A stretch of 64,000 nucleotides of DNA from Chondrosia reniformis (taxonomy: Eukaryota; Porifera; Demospongiae; Chondrillida; Chondrillidae), in NCBI GenBank assembly GCA_947172415.1, contig OX359197.1, forward strand, positions 3,410,001-3,474,000. Direction: 5' to 3'. Positions 27,721 through 40,120 of this stretch are shown in pieces. The notes beneath the pieces are model-generated. The model worked only from the letters and a program-made list of their open reading frames with translations. It was not told the DNA's origin and made no database searches. Made by a program: the position numbers and the translations under genes. How positions within the stretch are numbered: position 1 is the first letter of the stretch; every line of letters begins with the position of its first letter.

Positions 27721-30700
27721 CATACAACTATTACATACAGCTAGTTCATACAACTATAAAGTACTTACAACTAGTTAATAGTATATACACATAGTACATA
27801 AAACTAGTACATACAACTAGTAACTACAACTAGTAAATATAACTAGTACGTACAACCATTACACAACTAGTACATAAAACTAGTACATATAACTACATAC
27901 AACTAGTACATACAACTAGTAAATACAGAATGTTACTAGTACATACACCTAGTATATACAACTAGTACTAACAACAAGTACATATAACTAGTTCATACAA
28001 CAACTTACTAGTACATACAACTAGTACATACAATTAGCACATACAACTAGTATATACAACTATTACATACAGCTAGTACATACAACTAGTACATATAGCT
28101 AGTACATCAACTACTAACTAGTACATACAACTTGTACATACAACTAGTAAATACAACAAGTTCATACAACTAGTACAAACAACTAGTACATACAACTAGT
28201 ACATAAAACTAGTTATTAGTACATAAACCTAGTAAAAATAACTGCATACAACTAGCACTAACGTCTAGTACATACACCTAAGACACCCAGATAGTTAATA
28301 GTACATAAAACCAGTACATACAAGTAGTTTACAACTAGTACACATAATTAGTTCATACAACTACTTACTAGATACATAAAACTAGTACATTCAATTAGTA
28401 CATACAACAAGTTCATCAACTGTTACATAGAGCTAGTACATACAACTAGTACATATAACTAGTACATCAACTACTTACTAGTACATACAACTAGTACATA
28501 CAACCAGTATATACAACTATAAAGTACATACAACTAGTACTACAACTAGGACATAGAACTAGTTCATATAACCAGTACATATAAGTAGCACATATAACTA
28601 GTTCATACACATATAACTAGTACATATTATATAGTACATAAAACTAGAAAATACTACTAGAACTACAACTAGTACATAAAACTAGTACATACAACTAGTA
28701 TGAATAACCAGTGCATACACATACAACTAGTACATATAACCAGTACATCCACATAAAACTAATACAAGTATCTGGTATAGACACCTAGACTACATACCAC
28801 TAGAAACTAGTACATACAGCTAGTACATATAACTAGTACATACAACTAGTACATAAAACCAGTATATACACATATAACTAGTACATATAAACAGTGCATA
28901 AAACTAGAACATACTACTAGTTCATTCAACTACTAAATACAACTAGTACATATAACAAGTCCATAAAACCAGTAGATACAACAAGTACAAATAACTATTG
29001 CATACAACTACTTACTAGTACATACAACTAGTAAATACAATTAGTGCATACAACTAGTTAATACAACTAGTTCATACCGCTAGTACATACTACTGGTACA
29101 TATAACTAGTACATACAACTACTAATTAGAACATATATACAACTAGGACATACAACAAGTACATACAACTTGTACACACAACGGGTACATACAACGGGTA
29201 CATACAACTAATGCATACAACTAGTCCATAAAAATAGTACATACAATTAGTACATACAACTAGTACATACAACAAGTTACTAGTACATATAACTAGTACC
29301 TAAAACTAGTAACTAAAAGTAGTAAATATAACTAGTACATGAAAAAATTACACACAACTAGTATATACAAGTACTACATATAACAACATACAACTAGTTC
29401 AGCCAATTAGTATATACGACTTGTATATGCAGATAGTTACTAGTTCATACAACTAGTACACCCAACATCTTCATAGAACTATTACATACAACTAGCACAT
29501 AAAACTAGTAAACACAACTAGTTACTACAACTAGTAAATATAACTAGCACGTACAACAAATACACACAACTAGTACATACAACTAGTTCATATAACTATC
29601 TACACTTGGTACAACAACTAGTAAATACTGATTGTTACTAGTACATGCACCTAGTTTATACAACTAGTACATACAACTAGTACATGTAACCAGTAAATAC
29701 AACAACTTACTAGTACATACATCTAGTACATACAATTAATATATACAACTCTTACATATAGCTAGTACATACCACTAGTACATATAACTAGTGCATCAAC
29801 TACCTACTATTACATAAAACTAGTACATACAACTAGTAAATACAACAAGTACATACAACAAGTACTTTCAACTAGTACATACAACTACTACATACAACTA
29901 GTACATACAACTAGTACAGTAAGTAGTACATAGAACAAGTACATATAACCAGTACATAAAACTTGCACATTCAACTAGTACATATAACCAGTACATAAAA
30001 CTTGCACATTCAACTAGTACATACTTCTAGTACATACAAGTAGTAAATACCGATTGTTACTAGTAGTACATACAATGAGTACATACAACTAGTACACACA
30101 ACAATTACACACAACTAGCACATACAAATAGTAAATACAACTTGAATCTTGGATATACAACTAAAATCTACATAGTACCTACTAAAACAAGGACAAGAGC
30201 CTACAATTTGTACATAAAATTGGTACATACAACTAGCACATACAACTAATAAATACAACTAGTTACACACAACTATCATATATAACCAGTACATGCATAT
30301 ACAACTAGTACCTTTAAAGAGTACATACAACTAGTACATACCACTTGTGCATAATACTAGTACATACAACTAGAAACTAGTACATACAGCTAGTACACTC
30401 AACTAGTACATATCTAGTATATACACCTGGTGTATACAAACAACTAGTACATACAATTAGTACATAACTTATATACAACAACTACATACAACTAGTATAG
30501 ACACTTCGTACATACAACTACTACATAGAACTACTATATACAACTACTATAATTAGTAAATATAAATAGTACTAGTACATACAACTAGTACATACAATTA
30601 GTAGATAGAATTAGTACAAACAGCTAGGAAATAGACCTAGTAAATAAAAGTAGTAAATACAACTAGTACCAACAGCTAGTGCATACACTTACATCATACA

Positions 30701-30784
30701 ATTAGTACATACAACTAGTACATAAAACGATCACATAAAACTAGTATACACAACCACTACATATAACTATTACATACACATATA
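27721..30784 (+). repeat. 3,064-bp satellite unit, copy 2
   Basis: Apparently perfect repeat of 24657-27720 in direct orientation. In an array whose monomers otherwise differ at many positions, perfect identity means a very recent duplication (unequal exchange between the short flanking repeats) or an assembly artefact. Confidence 0.93.
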
Positions 30785-31296
30785 CATACAACTATTACAT
30801 ACAGCTAGTACATAAAACTAGTACATACAACTAGTACATACAACTAGTACATATTACTAGTACAAAAAAATAGCTAGTACATATTACTTCTAGAACTAGA
30901 ACCTATAACTATCACACACAGCTAGTGCATACAACTAGTACATATAACTAGTACATACAACTAGTACATATACCTAATAAATACATATACTGTTCATACA
31001 TCTAGTACATACAACTAGTATATATAATTAGTACCCACAACATATATATACATGTAGTACATGCAACTACTACACATCACTAGTACATACAACTAGTACA
31101 TGCAACTAATACATATAACTGGTACATAGAAGGAGTACGTAAAACTATAACATACAACTAGTACTTACAGCTGGCACATATCCAGTACATAAATCTAATA
31201 CATACAATAAGTACAAAAAATTAATTCATACAACTACCATATACACCTAGGGTACATACACGAATGTACCTGGCACTAGTACATACACAAAGAACA

Positions 31297-31870
31297 TACA
31301 CCCAGTTCATTCAACAAGTACATTCAACTAGTACATACAACTAGTAAATATAAATTGAACATAAAACAATTACACACAACTAGAGGAAACAACTAGTACA
31401 TATACTAGTACATGCAACTAGTACATACAACTAGTCTATACAACTAGTCCATACAGCTAGTCCGTACAACCAGTCCATCCAACTAGTACATAAAACAAGT
31501 GCATACATCTAGTATACAACTAGTACATAAAACTAATACAAAAAACTAAAACATAAAACTACTACATACAACTAGTACTCACAACTGGTACATACCCAGT
31601 ACATACATCTAGTACATACAATTAGTACATACACTTAGTTCCTACAACTACCATATACATCTAGAGTACATACACGCAGTACCTAGAGGCAGTAAATATA
31701 CCTAGTACTAGTACATACAACTAGTGCATACAACTAGGACATACAAATAGAACATACACCCAGTTCATACAACAAGTACATACAACTAGTACATACAACT
31801 AGTAAATATAAATAGAACATACAAAAATTACACACAACTAGAGGAAACAACTAGTACATATACTAGTACA
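31297..31870 (+). repeat. Direct repeat pair about 458 bp apart
   Basis: Ordered variants CACCCAGTTCATTCAACAAG and CACACAACTAGAGGAAACAA near 31300-31390 recur at about 31755-31845 with few changes. This is another block-level duplication. Confidence 0.65.
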
Positions 31871-32247
31871 TGCAACTAGTACATACAGCTAGTCCGTACA
31901 ACTAGTAAATAAAACTAGTACATACATCTACTAAAACAACCAGTCCTTTCAACTGGTACATAAAATAAGTGCATATATCTAGTACATACAAGTAGTTCAT
32001 AAAACTAATACAAAAAATTAAAACATACAACTAGTACATACAATTAGTACATACACCCAATACATAAAAGTAGTACATACAACTTGTACATACACATGTA
32101 AAGAGTACATATAAAGAGTACATACACATAGTACATACAACTAGGAAATATAAGTAATACATATAAATAGTACATAGAGCTAGAACATACAACCGGTACA
32201 TACAACTTGTAACTAATATATACAACTAGTACATACAAGTAGTACAT

Positions 32248-32952
32248 AGTTAACAAACAAAGCCTTAATGGAGAACCTTGTTACTGCTGGCCTTAGTTTA
32301 CTAAGGCAAGTAGTGTCTGACTTGGACATCCCTCAGTCAGTCATGTTTTCCCTTGTTTGGGTTTTTTGCCTGAAGCTTTGGCTTTGCCTTCTTCCAGCAG
32401 CAGCAGACAGATGCACGTCAGGACAAAGTTGACCTCCATACACCAATCCACCACTACTTTCCAGTGGTCAAAAGGCAAGGACTGGGACAGGACTACTTAT
32501 CATCGAGGCCCCTATCCCTCAACAGCTAGATGTTTCCTCCATATCCTTACAGCTGAACAGAAAACAGCTCTCTTCATGGCTCTCATCACTTCTACTGCAC
32601 TTTTGACAGCTTTGGAATTCCCCTAAGGTCTTCCAGGAGAGTATCCACAGTCCCAAAAGCTCCAATTATCATTGCAACCACCTAAATCGGTAGCCCCTAA
32701 ATTGTTTCCTCATCTCAGGCGACAGATTATGGTTCTTTTGGGACGTCTGTTGTCATCTTCCATCAAGATTAAGTGAGTAGTTCTGATACAGTGCATGCTG
32801 TAACAGCCTTGTATATTGTGTTGGGACATGTAATTGGTCGGTAGTTGGCCGCACGTTTCGGGTCATCCTTTTTGGGGATGAGTAGAGTGCGACCCCTTCT
32901 GACAGATCTCTGCTCACCACCCTCCATAGTACATCTGCCAAGAAATCAATTA
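32248..32952 (-). mobile_element. Internally deleted RLE LINE derivative, copy 1
   Basis: Minus-strand relative of the 14-18 kb LINE. Its 5' portion (right side) matches the RT region around GRTLLIPKK and ANYRPIA. Near 32767 it jumps directly to the 3' portion that starts in the endonuclease region and runs through the 3' hairpin. About 1.8 kb of the parent is missing. The copy at 56524-57226 has the same internal junction and the same outer junctions (GTTAAC next to satellite on the 3' side, TAATTGAT on the 5' side). No long frame remains, so any movement depended on enzymes from a full-length element. Confidence 0.85.
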
Positions 32953-33376
32953 CGTACAACTACTACATACAACTAGTACATACAACTAGTACATACAACT
33001 AGAACCTACAACTAGTAAATATAACTAGTACATGCAACAATTACACACAACTAGTTCATTCAACTAATACATATCACTAGTAAATACAAATAGTACATAC
33101 ATCTAGTTTGGAGTACATACAACTAGTACATACAATTAGTACATACAACCGGTATATACAACTAATACAGCTAGTACATATAACTAGTTATTAGTACATA
33201 AAACTGGTAAAAAATACTACATACAACCAGCACAAACTACTAGTACATACAACTAAGACATGCAGATAGTTACTAGTACATACAACTAAGTATTAGTACA
33301 TACAACTAGTAAATAGAACTAGTACATGCAGCTAGTACTTACAACTAGTAAACATAACTAGTACATAATACAATTA
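32953..33376 (+). repeat. 13-bp satellite, block 5
   Basis: Short array between the deleted LINE and the Penelope-like remnant. Nothing else is seen. Confidence 0.93.
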
Positions 33377-33409
33377 TGAAGTGATAAGGGTTTTTTGTTG
33401 CCATCATGT

Positions 33410-33460
33410 TTTAATCCAGAGGTATTATTGAGTAATAGCAACATGATAAAATGAGGAATC
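33410..33460 (-). repeat. Left inverted pseudo-LTR of the Penelope-like element
   Basis: TTTAATCCAGAGGTATTATT at the left matches the reverse complement of the right end. Compared with the right repeat it lacks about 50 bp between two copies of CAACAT, exactly the segment that holds the hammerhead-like core on the right. Confidence 0.8.
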
Positions 33461-33518
33461 GTTTGGCTTTATAAGGAAGTTGGAAGATACAGAAGAAGAA
33501 GGGATACAGTGTCTGCGG

Positions 33519-33942
33519 TACATCAAGGGTGTCAGTGAAATTCTCCAAAGAACCTAAAGACTACTCAATGTCAAAGTTTTTTACAAAGACCCCACAACTC
33601 TACGTTCCCTCTTAAAAAAAGTGAAAACTCCAATACCCCAAATCTAGCTTACTGATGTTAAATTCCCTGCGAGTGTGGGGACACATACATTGGAGAAACC
33701 TCCAAGACCTTGGGTGAAAGACGGAAGGAACATCAAAGAGCTGTGAGGAGATTTAATAACAACAACTCAGTTGCCACCCATGTCAGGTGCACTGGATGTA
33801 ACATCGCCTGGAAGGATGCTAAAGTAATCCTAAAGAAAGACATAAGACCAGAAGGAAGGCGAACGAAACCATCAAGATCAAGACTACCACCTGCTTCAAG
33901 GGAATCTCCCTTCATCCTATTTGGAATGATCTAGTCAATTAA
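33519..33942 (+). pseudogene. Penelope-like polyprotein C-terminus with GIY-YIG endonuclease
   Basis: The first frame reads YIKGVSEILQRT, stop, RLLNVKVFYKDPTTLRSLLK, which is the conserved stretch linking RT and endonuclease in Penelope-like elements. A frameshift near 33660 leads to CECGDTYIGETSKTLGERRK, where TYIG corresponds to the YIG part of the GIY-YIG motif, followed by HQRAVRRFNNNNSVATHV with the conserved Arg and His residues. A third frame near the end gives LHPIWNDLVN. Three frames and two stops make it non-functional. The domain would nick DNA for priming. The identification is firm because linker, nuclease and tail occur in the expected order. Confidence 0.88.
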
Positions 33943-34045
33943 CTCTCTTAGTCTAGAATTCACATTTATCTTAATTTAATATTCGGAGCAATTTATGACA
34001 TCATCTTTTCACACCTCCCATCAAACTTCTATCTAAACCCCAACC

Positions 34046-34145
34046 ATTCCTCATTTTATCATGTTTTGCGGATGAAGACCTACGTTAAAACGTTCTATAA
34101 TCGATAATTTATGTTGCTGTTGCTCAATAATACTTCTGGATTAAA
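34046..34145 (+). repeat. Right inverted pseudo-LTR of the Penelope-like element
   Basis: Ends in ACTTCTGGATTAAA, the complement of the left repeat. It is about 50 bp longer than the left copy and includes a degenerate hammerhead-like core at 34068-34095. Confidence 0.8.
34068..34095 (+). ncRNA. Degenerate hammerhead ribozyme core in the pseudo-LTR
   Basis: GCGGATGAAGACC followed by TACG and TTAAAACGTTC resembles the hammerhead core CTGATGA...stem II...GAAAC. Here CTGATGA has become CGGATGA, stem II no longer pairs well, and GAAAC reads AAAAC. Hammerhead ribozymes in the terminal repeats of Penelope-like elements are established. This copy is expected to be inactive. Moderate confidence because only fragments of the core remain. 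Confidence 0.45.
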
Positions 34146-34930
34146 TACAACAATTATATACACACAAATAGTATATAAAACTAGTACATAAAACTAGTAA
34201 ATATAGCCAATACTAGTACATACAACTACTACATACACCTAGTATATACAACAAGTACATACACCTAGAACATACAACTAGTACATACAACTAGTACATA
34301 CAACTAGCACATACAATTATTACATACAACTAGTAAATAAAACTAGTACTAATCCATACAACTAGTACACACAACTAGTAAATATAACCAGTATTAGTTC
34401 ATACAATTACTACATATACCTAGTACCAACAACTAGTACATACACCTAGTACATACAACTAGTACATACAAGTAGTACATACAACTAGTTAATTAATTAG
34501 TACATAAAAGTAGTACATAGAACGAGTACATGAAACAAGCACAAACCGAGTTTCTAGAATGACTAGTACTAGAACCTACAACTAGTACATACAACTAGTA
34601 CTTTCAATTAGTACATACAACTAGTAAATAAAACTAGTACTAGTCCCTACAACTAGTACATACAACTAGTACATAGAACGAGTTTATAAAACTAGTTCAT
34701 ACAACTAGTACATACAACTAGTACATAACCAGTACATACAATTAGTATATAGAACTAGTACATATGCCTAGTACATAGAACTAGTACATTCAATTAGTAC
34801 ATATTCACAGAACATACACATATAACTAGAACATATAAATAGAACATATAACTAGTAGATACAACTAATACATAAAATTAGTACATACAACTAGTACATA
34901 CAATTAGTACATACAACAAGTACATTCAAC
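34146..34930 (+). repeat. 13-bp satellite, block 6
   Basis: Array between the Penelope-like remnant and the pogo-type MITE. Its last 210 bp (34717-34930) recur at 36253-36441 and, in part, at 37217-37316. Confidence 0.94.
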
Positions 34931-34932
34931 TA
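34717..34932 (+). repeat. Higher-order satellite segment holding the filled MITE site
   Basis: Shares ordered variants (CTAGTACATAACCAG, GTACATATTCACAGAACATA) with 36253-36442 and 37217-37316. The 36-kb copy lacks two monomers (26 bp) and the MITE. Confidence 0.8.
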
Positions 34933-35860
34933 CAGTGAAACCTCCGAATAACGGACACGCTCGGACCCACCATCTTGTCCTTTATTCAGAGGTTGTCCTC
35001 TTCTCGGAGGTCGGCCCATCAATCACCCTCTAAACAACTAATTGTGTAATAGTAACTAGCTACCAGTTATATATGTCATGCGCAAAGTACGGATTCGGAC
35101 AATCCACGGATTGGCCTGCGCAAAGCGTTAATCCACGGTTTGCGCAGGCCAATCTGTGGATTGTCTGAATCTGTACTTTGCGCATGACATATATAGTGAC
35201 ACTATATTATGGCTCATGATCAAGATCCAAGAGATGCAATAAATACACACCAACAAGTTATATAGAAAGCTACAAACACTAACATTTTACTAACATAACG
35301 GGTTACTAACTTAAAGGATATGCTGGGCACGATCCTCAGAAGCAGGACTTCCTATTAGATGGTTTGGTATGAGTGGTTTTAGGACAGTTAAAATGAACAA
35401 CAACCAAATGGATAAATCATTCGCTTAGACCAATCAGGTTTAAGGCCACTTTTATCGACCTTTGAATAGTTGAAAAAAATAGGAGTGCAATGAGCTAGCG
35501 GGCGGAACCGAAATTCACTTGAGACTACTGTACGTACGATCCGCTGGACATCTGTAGCTATTTTATGTAGCTAGATACTTACGTATGACTTACGCTAATT
35601 TAGTTCACTGTACTATTATCGTTTTATCGTATTAGTTTCGTCTCGTCTTTAGTTTAACTGTCCGCTTTCGGAGGTCAGTATATATTGTCAGAGATCAGTC
35701 TGAGGCTTGGTCAGTGTCCGTTGTCCGGAGTTCAGAGGTGCCGCTACTCGGAGGTTCGAAATGTACTAGTTTTATTGGAAAGTCAATCGGGGGCGTAATA
35801 TTTGTCCGCTGTACAGAGGTTGTCCGCTTTTCGGAGAGTCCGCTATTAGAGGTTTTACTG
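34933..35860. mobile_element. Pogo/Tigger-type MITE, 928 bp, with TA duplication
   Basis: Terminal inverted repeats CAGTGAAACCTC and GAGGTTTTACTG, flanked by TA on both sides (34931-34932 and 35861-35862). The ends resemble those of the Tigger element at 41.6 kb (CAGTCAAACCTC), so that family could have mobilised it. It has no transposase. Copies of short CGGAGG/CCGCT motifs recur inside it. A strong internal hairpin lies at 35069-35194. The unoccupied site survives at 36441. Confidence 0.9.
35069..35194. repeat. Long internal hairpin of the MITE
   Basis: Arms of 56 bp at 35069-35124 and 35139-35194 pair with three mismatches around a 14-base loop. The arms start with ATATATGTCATGCGCAAAGT. 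A transcript would make a small-RNA-sized duplex. Confidence 0.9.
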
Positions 35861-35862
35861 TA

Positions 35863-38458
35863 GTACAAGTTACTTGTAGGTACAACTAGTACATACAACT
35901 AGTACATACTATTAATATATATAGATAGTACATACAAGTAGTACATACAACTAGTAGATACACCTAGTACGCACAAGTAGTACATGCAACTAATACATAC
36001 AACCAGTACTACAACTAGTATATTGAACCATAACATAGAACGAGTACATAAAACTAGTACGTATAACTAGTATATACAACTAGCAAATATAACTAGTACT
36101 AGTACATACAACCACTACATACAACTAGTACATACAGTAAATACTTACACCTAGTACATACACCTAGTACATACAGGTAGTACTACAATTAGTACATAGA
36201 ACTAGTAGATACAACGGGTACATAAAACTAGTACATACAACTAGTACATATAACTAGTACATAACCAGTACATACAATTAGTATATAGAACTATTACATA
36301 TACCTAGTTCATAGAACTAGTACATTCAATTAGTACATATTCACAGAACATACACATATAATTAGAACATATAAATAGAACATATAACTAGTAGATACAA
36401 CTAGTACATAAAATTAGTACATACAACAAGTACATTCAACTAGTACAAGCCTCTTGTAGGTAAAACTAGTACATACAACTAGTACACACAATTAAAAATA
36501 TAGATAGTACATACAAGTAGTACATACAACTAGTACATACAACTAGTACCTACATCTAGTAAATATAACCAGCGATAGTACATACAACTAGTACACAGCA
36601 TTAATACATAAAACTTGTAAATGCAACTAGTCCATACAACTAGAAACTAGTACATACAGCTAGTACATAGGACAAGTCCATAAAACTACTACAGACAACT
36701 AGTACATTTAACTAGTACATAGCTAGTACATACACCTGGTATATACAAACAACTAGTACATACAATTTTTACATAACTAGTATATACAACACGTACATAC
36801 AACTAGTATAGATTCTTTGTACATACAATTACTACATAGAACTACTACATACAACTAGTACCAACAATTAATAACTATAAATAGTACTAGTACCTACAAC
36901 TAGTACATACAACTAGTACATACAATTAGTAAATAGAATTAGTACAAACAGCTAGGATATACACCTAGTACATACAATTAGTACATACAACTAGTACATT
37001 GAACGATTACATAAAACTAGTACACACAACCACTACATATAACTATTACATACACATATACATACCACTACTACATACAACTAGTACATACAAGTAGTAC
37101 ATACAACTAGTTAATTAATTAAGTACATAAAAGTAGTACATAGAATGAGTACATGAAACAAGCACAAACCGATTTTCTAGAATGACTAGTACTAGAACCT
37201 ACAACTAGTACATACAACTAGTACATAACCAGTACATACAATTAGTATATAGAACTAGTACATATGCCTAGTTCATAGAACTAGTACATTCAATTAGTAC
37301 ATATTCACAGAACTAGTAAATAAAATTAGTACATAGAACGAATACAAAAAACTAGGACATACAACTAGGACATACAACTGGTATATAACTAGTATGTACG
37401 ACTAGTACGTACAACTCGTACATATAATTAGTACAAACAAATAGCTAGTACATACAACTTCTACCTACCAAATACCACTATAACTAGTACTAGAACTTAT
37501 AACTTTTACACACAGCTAGTACATACAACTAGTACATATAACTAGTACATACAACTAGTACATATACCTAATACCTACATACATAACTAGTATATATAAA
37601 TAGTACATACATCTAGTACATACAACTAGTATATACAATTAGTACACACAACATGTATATACATGTAGTATATGCAGCTACTACACACTACTAGTACATA
37701 CAACTAGTACACACAACTAGTACAAACAACCAGTACATTCAACTAGTACATGCAACTAGTGCAAAAACAAAAACTAGAACATATTAATACTACATATAAT
37801 TAGTATATACAACTAGTGCATATAACTAGTTCTACAACTAGTGCAGAGAACTAGTACATAGAAGGAGTACGTAAAACAACTACATACAACTAGTAATTAC
37901 AATTGGTAGATATCTAGTACATACAATTAATACATACAATAAGTTCATACAACTACCATATACATAGTACATACATGTAGTACCTACAACCCTTGAATAT
38001 ACCTAGTACTAGTATATACAAATAGAAAATACACCCAGTTCATACAACTAGTAAATATAAATAGAACATACAACAATTCCACACAACTAGAAGAAACAAC
38101 TAGTACATATAACTAGTACATACAACTAGTACATATAACTAGTACATACAACTAGTACATATAACTAGTACATATAACTAGTACATACAACTAGTACATA
38201 TAACTAGTACATACAACTAGTTCCCACCTTTTACCTTGTATAACTAATACTAGATCCTACAACTAGTACTTACAACTAGTACATACAACTAATACATAAA
38301 AATAGGGTATACAAATAGTACACTCAACTAGTACATACAACTAGTTCATACAAGTAGTACATGCAACTAGTACATACCTAATACCTGATATAACTAGTAG
38401 TAGAACCTACAACTAGTACTTACAACTAGTACATACAACTACTACATACAACTACTAG
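35863..38458 (+). repeat. 13-bp satellite, block 7
   Basis: Array with several higher-order segments: 36253-36450 matches the flanks of the MITE, 36640-37080 resembles 27300-27720, and 37436-37700 resembles 30840-31100. No gene is seen. Confidence 0.94.
36441..36442. other. Empty TA target site matching the 34.9-kb MITE
   Basis: The left flank AACAAGTACATTCAAC and right flank GTACAAG...CTTGTAGGTA are the same as those around the MITE, but here a single TA joins them. This shows the element inserted at TA and duplicated it. Confidence 0.88.
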
Positions 38459-38474
38459 TTAGTAGTTGTATGTA
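38443..38474. repeat. Palindrome at satellite orientation switch, left junction
   Basis: TACATACAACTACTA, two bases, then its exact reverse complement. Left of this point the satellite reads ACTAGTACATACA on the plus strand; to the right it reads TGTATGTACTAGT. Confidence 0.92.
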
Positions 38475-39479
38475 CTACTTCTATGTACTAGTTGGATGTT
38501 CCAGTTGCATGTACTAAGTGTATGTACTATTTAAATGTACTAGTTATATGTGTATGTACTAGTTATATGTACTAGTTGTATATACTAGTTGAATGTACTA
38601 GAACTAGTTATATTTACTAGTTGTAGGTACTAGTTGTATGTAGTAGTCGTATGTAGTAGTCGTATATACTAATTTTATGTACTAGTTGTGTGTACTAGTT
38701 GTATGTATATATTAGTTTTATGTAATCGTTCTATGTACTTGTAGTATGTATTAGTTTCTAGTTGTATGAAGTGGCTGTATGCACTAGTTGTGTGTACGAC
38801 TTGTATGTTCTACTTTTATGTACTAGTTGTGTGTAGTGGTTTTATGTACTCATTCTATGTACTAGTTGTAAGAACTAGTTTCTAGGTGAATGTACCAGTT
38901 GTATGTAGTAGTTGTGTGTACTAGTTGTATGTACTACTTCTATGTACTAGTTGTATGTACCAGTTGCATGTACTAAGTGTATGTACTATTTAAATGTACT
39001 AGTTATATGTGTATGTACTAGTTATATGTACTAGTTGTATATACTAGTTGAATGTACTAGAACTAGTTATATTTACTAGTTGTAGGTACTAGTTGTATGT
39101 AATAGTCGTATGTAGTAGTCGTATATACTAATTTTATGTACTACTTGTGTGTACTAGTTGTAGGTACTAGTTATGTACCAGTTGTATGTACTAGTTGTAT
39201 GTATATATTAGTTTTATGTAATCGTTCTATGTACTTGTTGTATGTATTAGTTTCTAGTTGTATGAAGTGGCTGTATGCACTAGTTGTGTGTACTAGTTGT
39301 ATGTTCTACTTTTATGTACTAGTTGTGTGTAGTGGTTTTATGTACTCATTCTATGTACTAGTTGTAAGTACTAGTTTCTAGTTGTATGTACTAGTTGTAT
39401 GTAGTAGTTGTGTACTAGTTTTATGTACTACTTCTATGTGCTAATTGTGTGTTCTAGTTGTAGTACTAGTTGTATGTAC
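38459..39479 (-). repeat. 13-bp satellite in inverted orientation, short block
   Basis: About 1 kb of satellite in reverse orientation between two palindromic junctions. Inside, 38462-38905 and 38921-39400 are two copies of one segment 459 bp apart (marker CCAGTTGCATGTACTAAGTG at 38501 and 38960). The second copy has extra monomers near 39160-39205. Confidence 0.93.
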
Positions 39480-39495
39480 TAGTACATACAACTAG
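39466..39495. repeat. Palindrome at satellite orientation switch, right junction
   Basis: A 30-bp perfect palindrome without a loop: CTAGTTGTATGTACT followed by AGTACATACAACTAG. The satellite returns to forward orientation here. Confidence 0.93.
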
Positions 39496-40105
39496 GACAA
39501 ACACCTAGTACGTATATCTAATACACAACACTACTACATATTACTAGTACATACACATATAACTAGAACATATATATATGACATAAAACTAGTAAACACA
39601 ACTGGTATATACAACTATATAATACATACAAGTAGTACACACAACTAGTACACACAACTAGTACATACAACTAGTACACACAACAAGTACATAAATAGTA
39701 CATTCAACTAGTGAATGGAACTAGTACTTACAACTAGTTCATATAACTTGTGCTCACAACTAATACATATTACTAGAACATACACATATAAATAGTACAT
39801 AAAAATAGTATTTACAAATAGTACATACAACTAGTACATTAAACTAGAAATACACTCAGAACATTGAACTATTATAAACAACTAGTACATACATCTAGTA
39901 TGTACAACTAGTACATAACTAGTTCATACAATTAATACATAGAACTAGAACATACAACTAGTATATACAACTAGTACATATAATTAGTACACACATCTAG
40001 TACATACAACTACTACTTACAACTAGTATGTACAACTAGTAAATATATCTAGTTCTAGTACATACAAATAGTAAAAACTACTAGTACATTCAACTAGTAC
40101 ATGCA
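39480..40105 (+). repeat. 13-bp satellite, block 8
   Basis: Forward array up to the first hammerhead element. Its last part (about 39975-40105) matches 47920-48047 upstream of the second hammerhead element. Confidence 0.93.
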
Positions 40106-40120
40106 ACATAATGCAAACAA

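Larger units (their letters stand above)
24256..32247 (+). repeat. 13-bp satellite, block 4
   Basis: Longest element-free stretch after block 1. It contains the 3,064-bp tandem duplication and, at 31.2-31.9 kb, a further duplicated segment. No gene is seen. Confidence 0.95.
33377..34145 (+). mobile_element. Penelope-like element remnant with inverted terminal repeats
   Basis: A 0.77-kb insert containing the last part of a Penelope-like polyprotein, namely the region after the RT and the GIY-YIG endonuclease. It lies between an inverted repeat pair at 33410-33460 and 34046-34145. Penelope-like elements are known for such pseudo-LTRs in direct or inverted orientation. CAATTAT occurs just outside both ends and may be the target-site duplication. 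Most of the element, including the RT core, is missing through 5' truncation. Confidence 0.85.

Noticed and set aside
32031..32256. Open frames giving MYVLVVCTSCMYYLYVL-like peptides (also near 11.6, 39.2, 45.6 and 58.0 kb)
   Set aside because: They are the 13-bp satellite translated in one of its frames after chance loss of stops; the Tyr/Cys/Val pattern is repeat-derived.
33410..34145. DNA transposon with terminal inverted repeats
   Set aside because: The internal coding sequence is a Penelope-like GIY-YIG endonuclease and its linker, and such elements are known to have inverted pseudo-LTRs; a cut-and-paste element is not needed.
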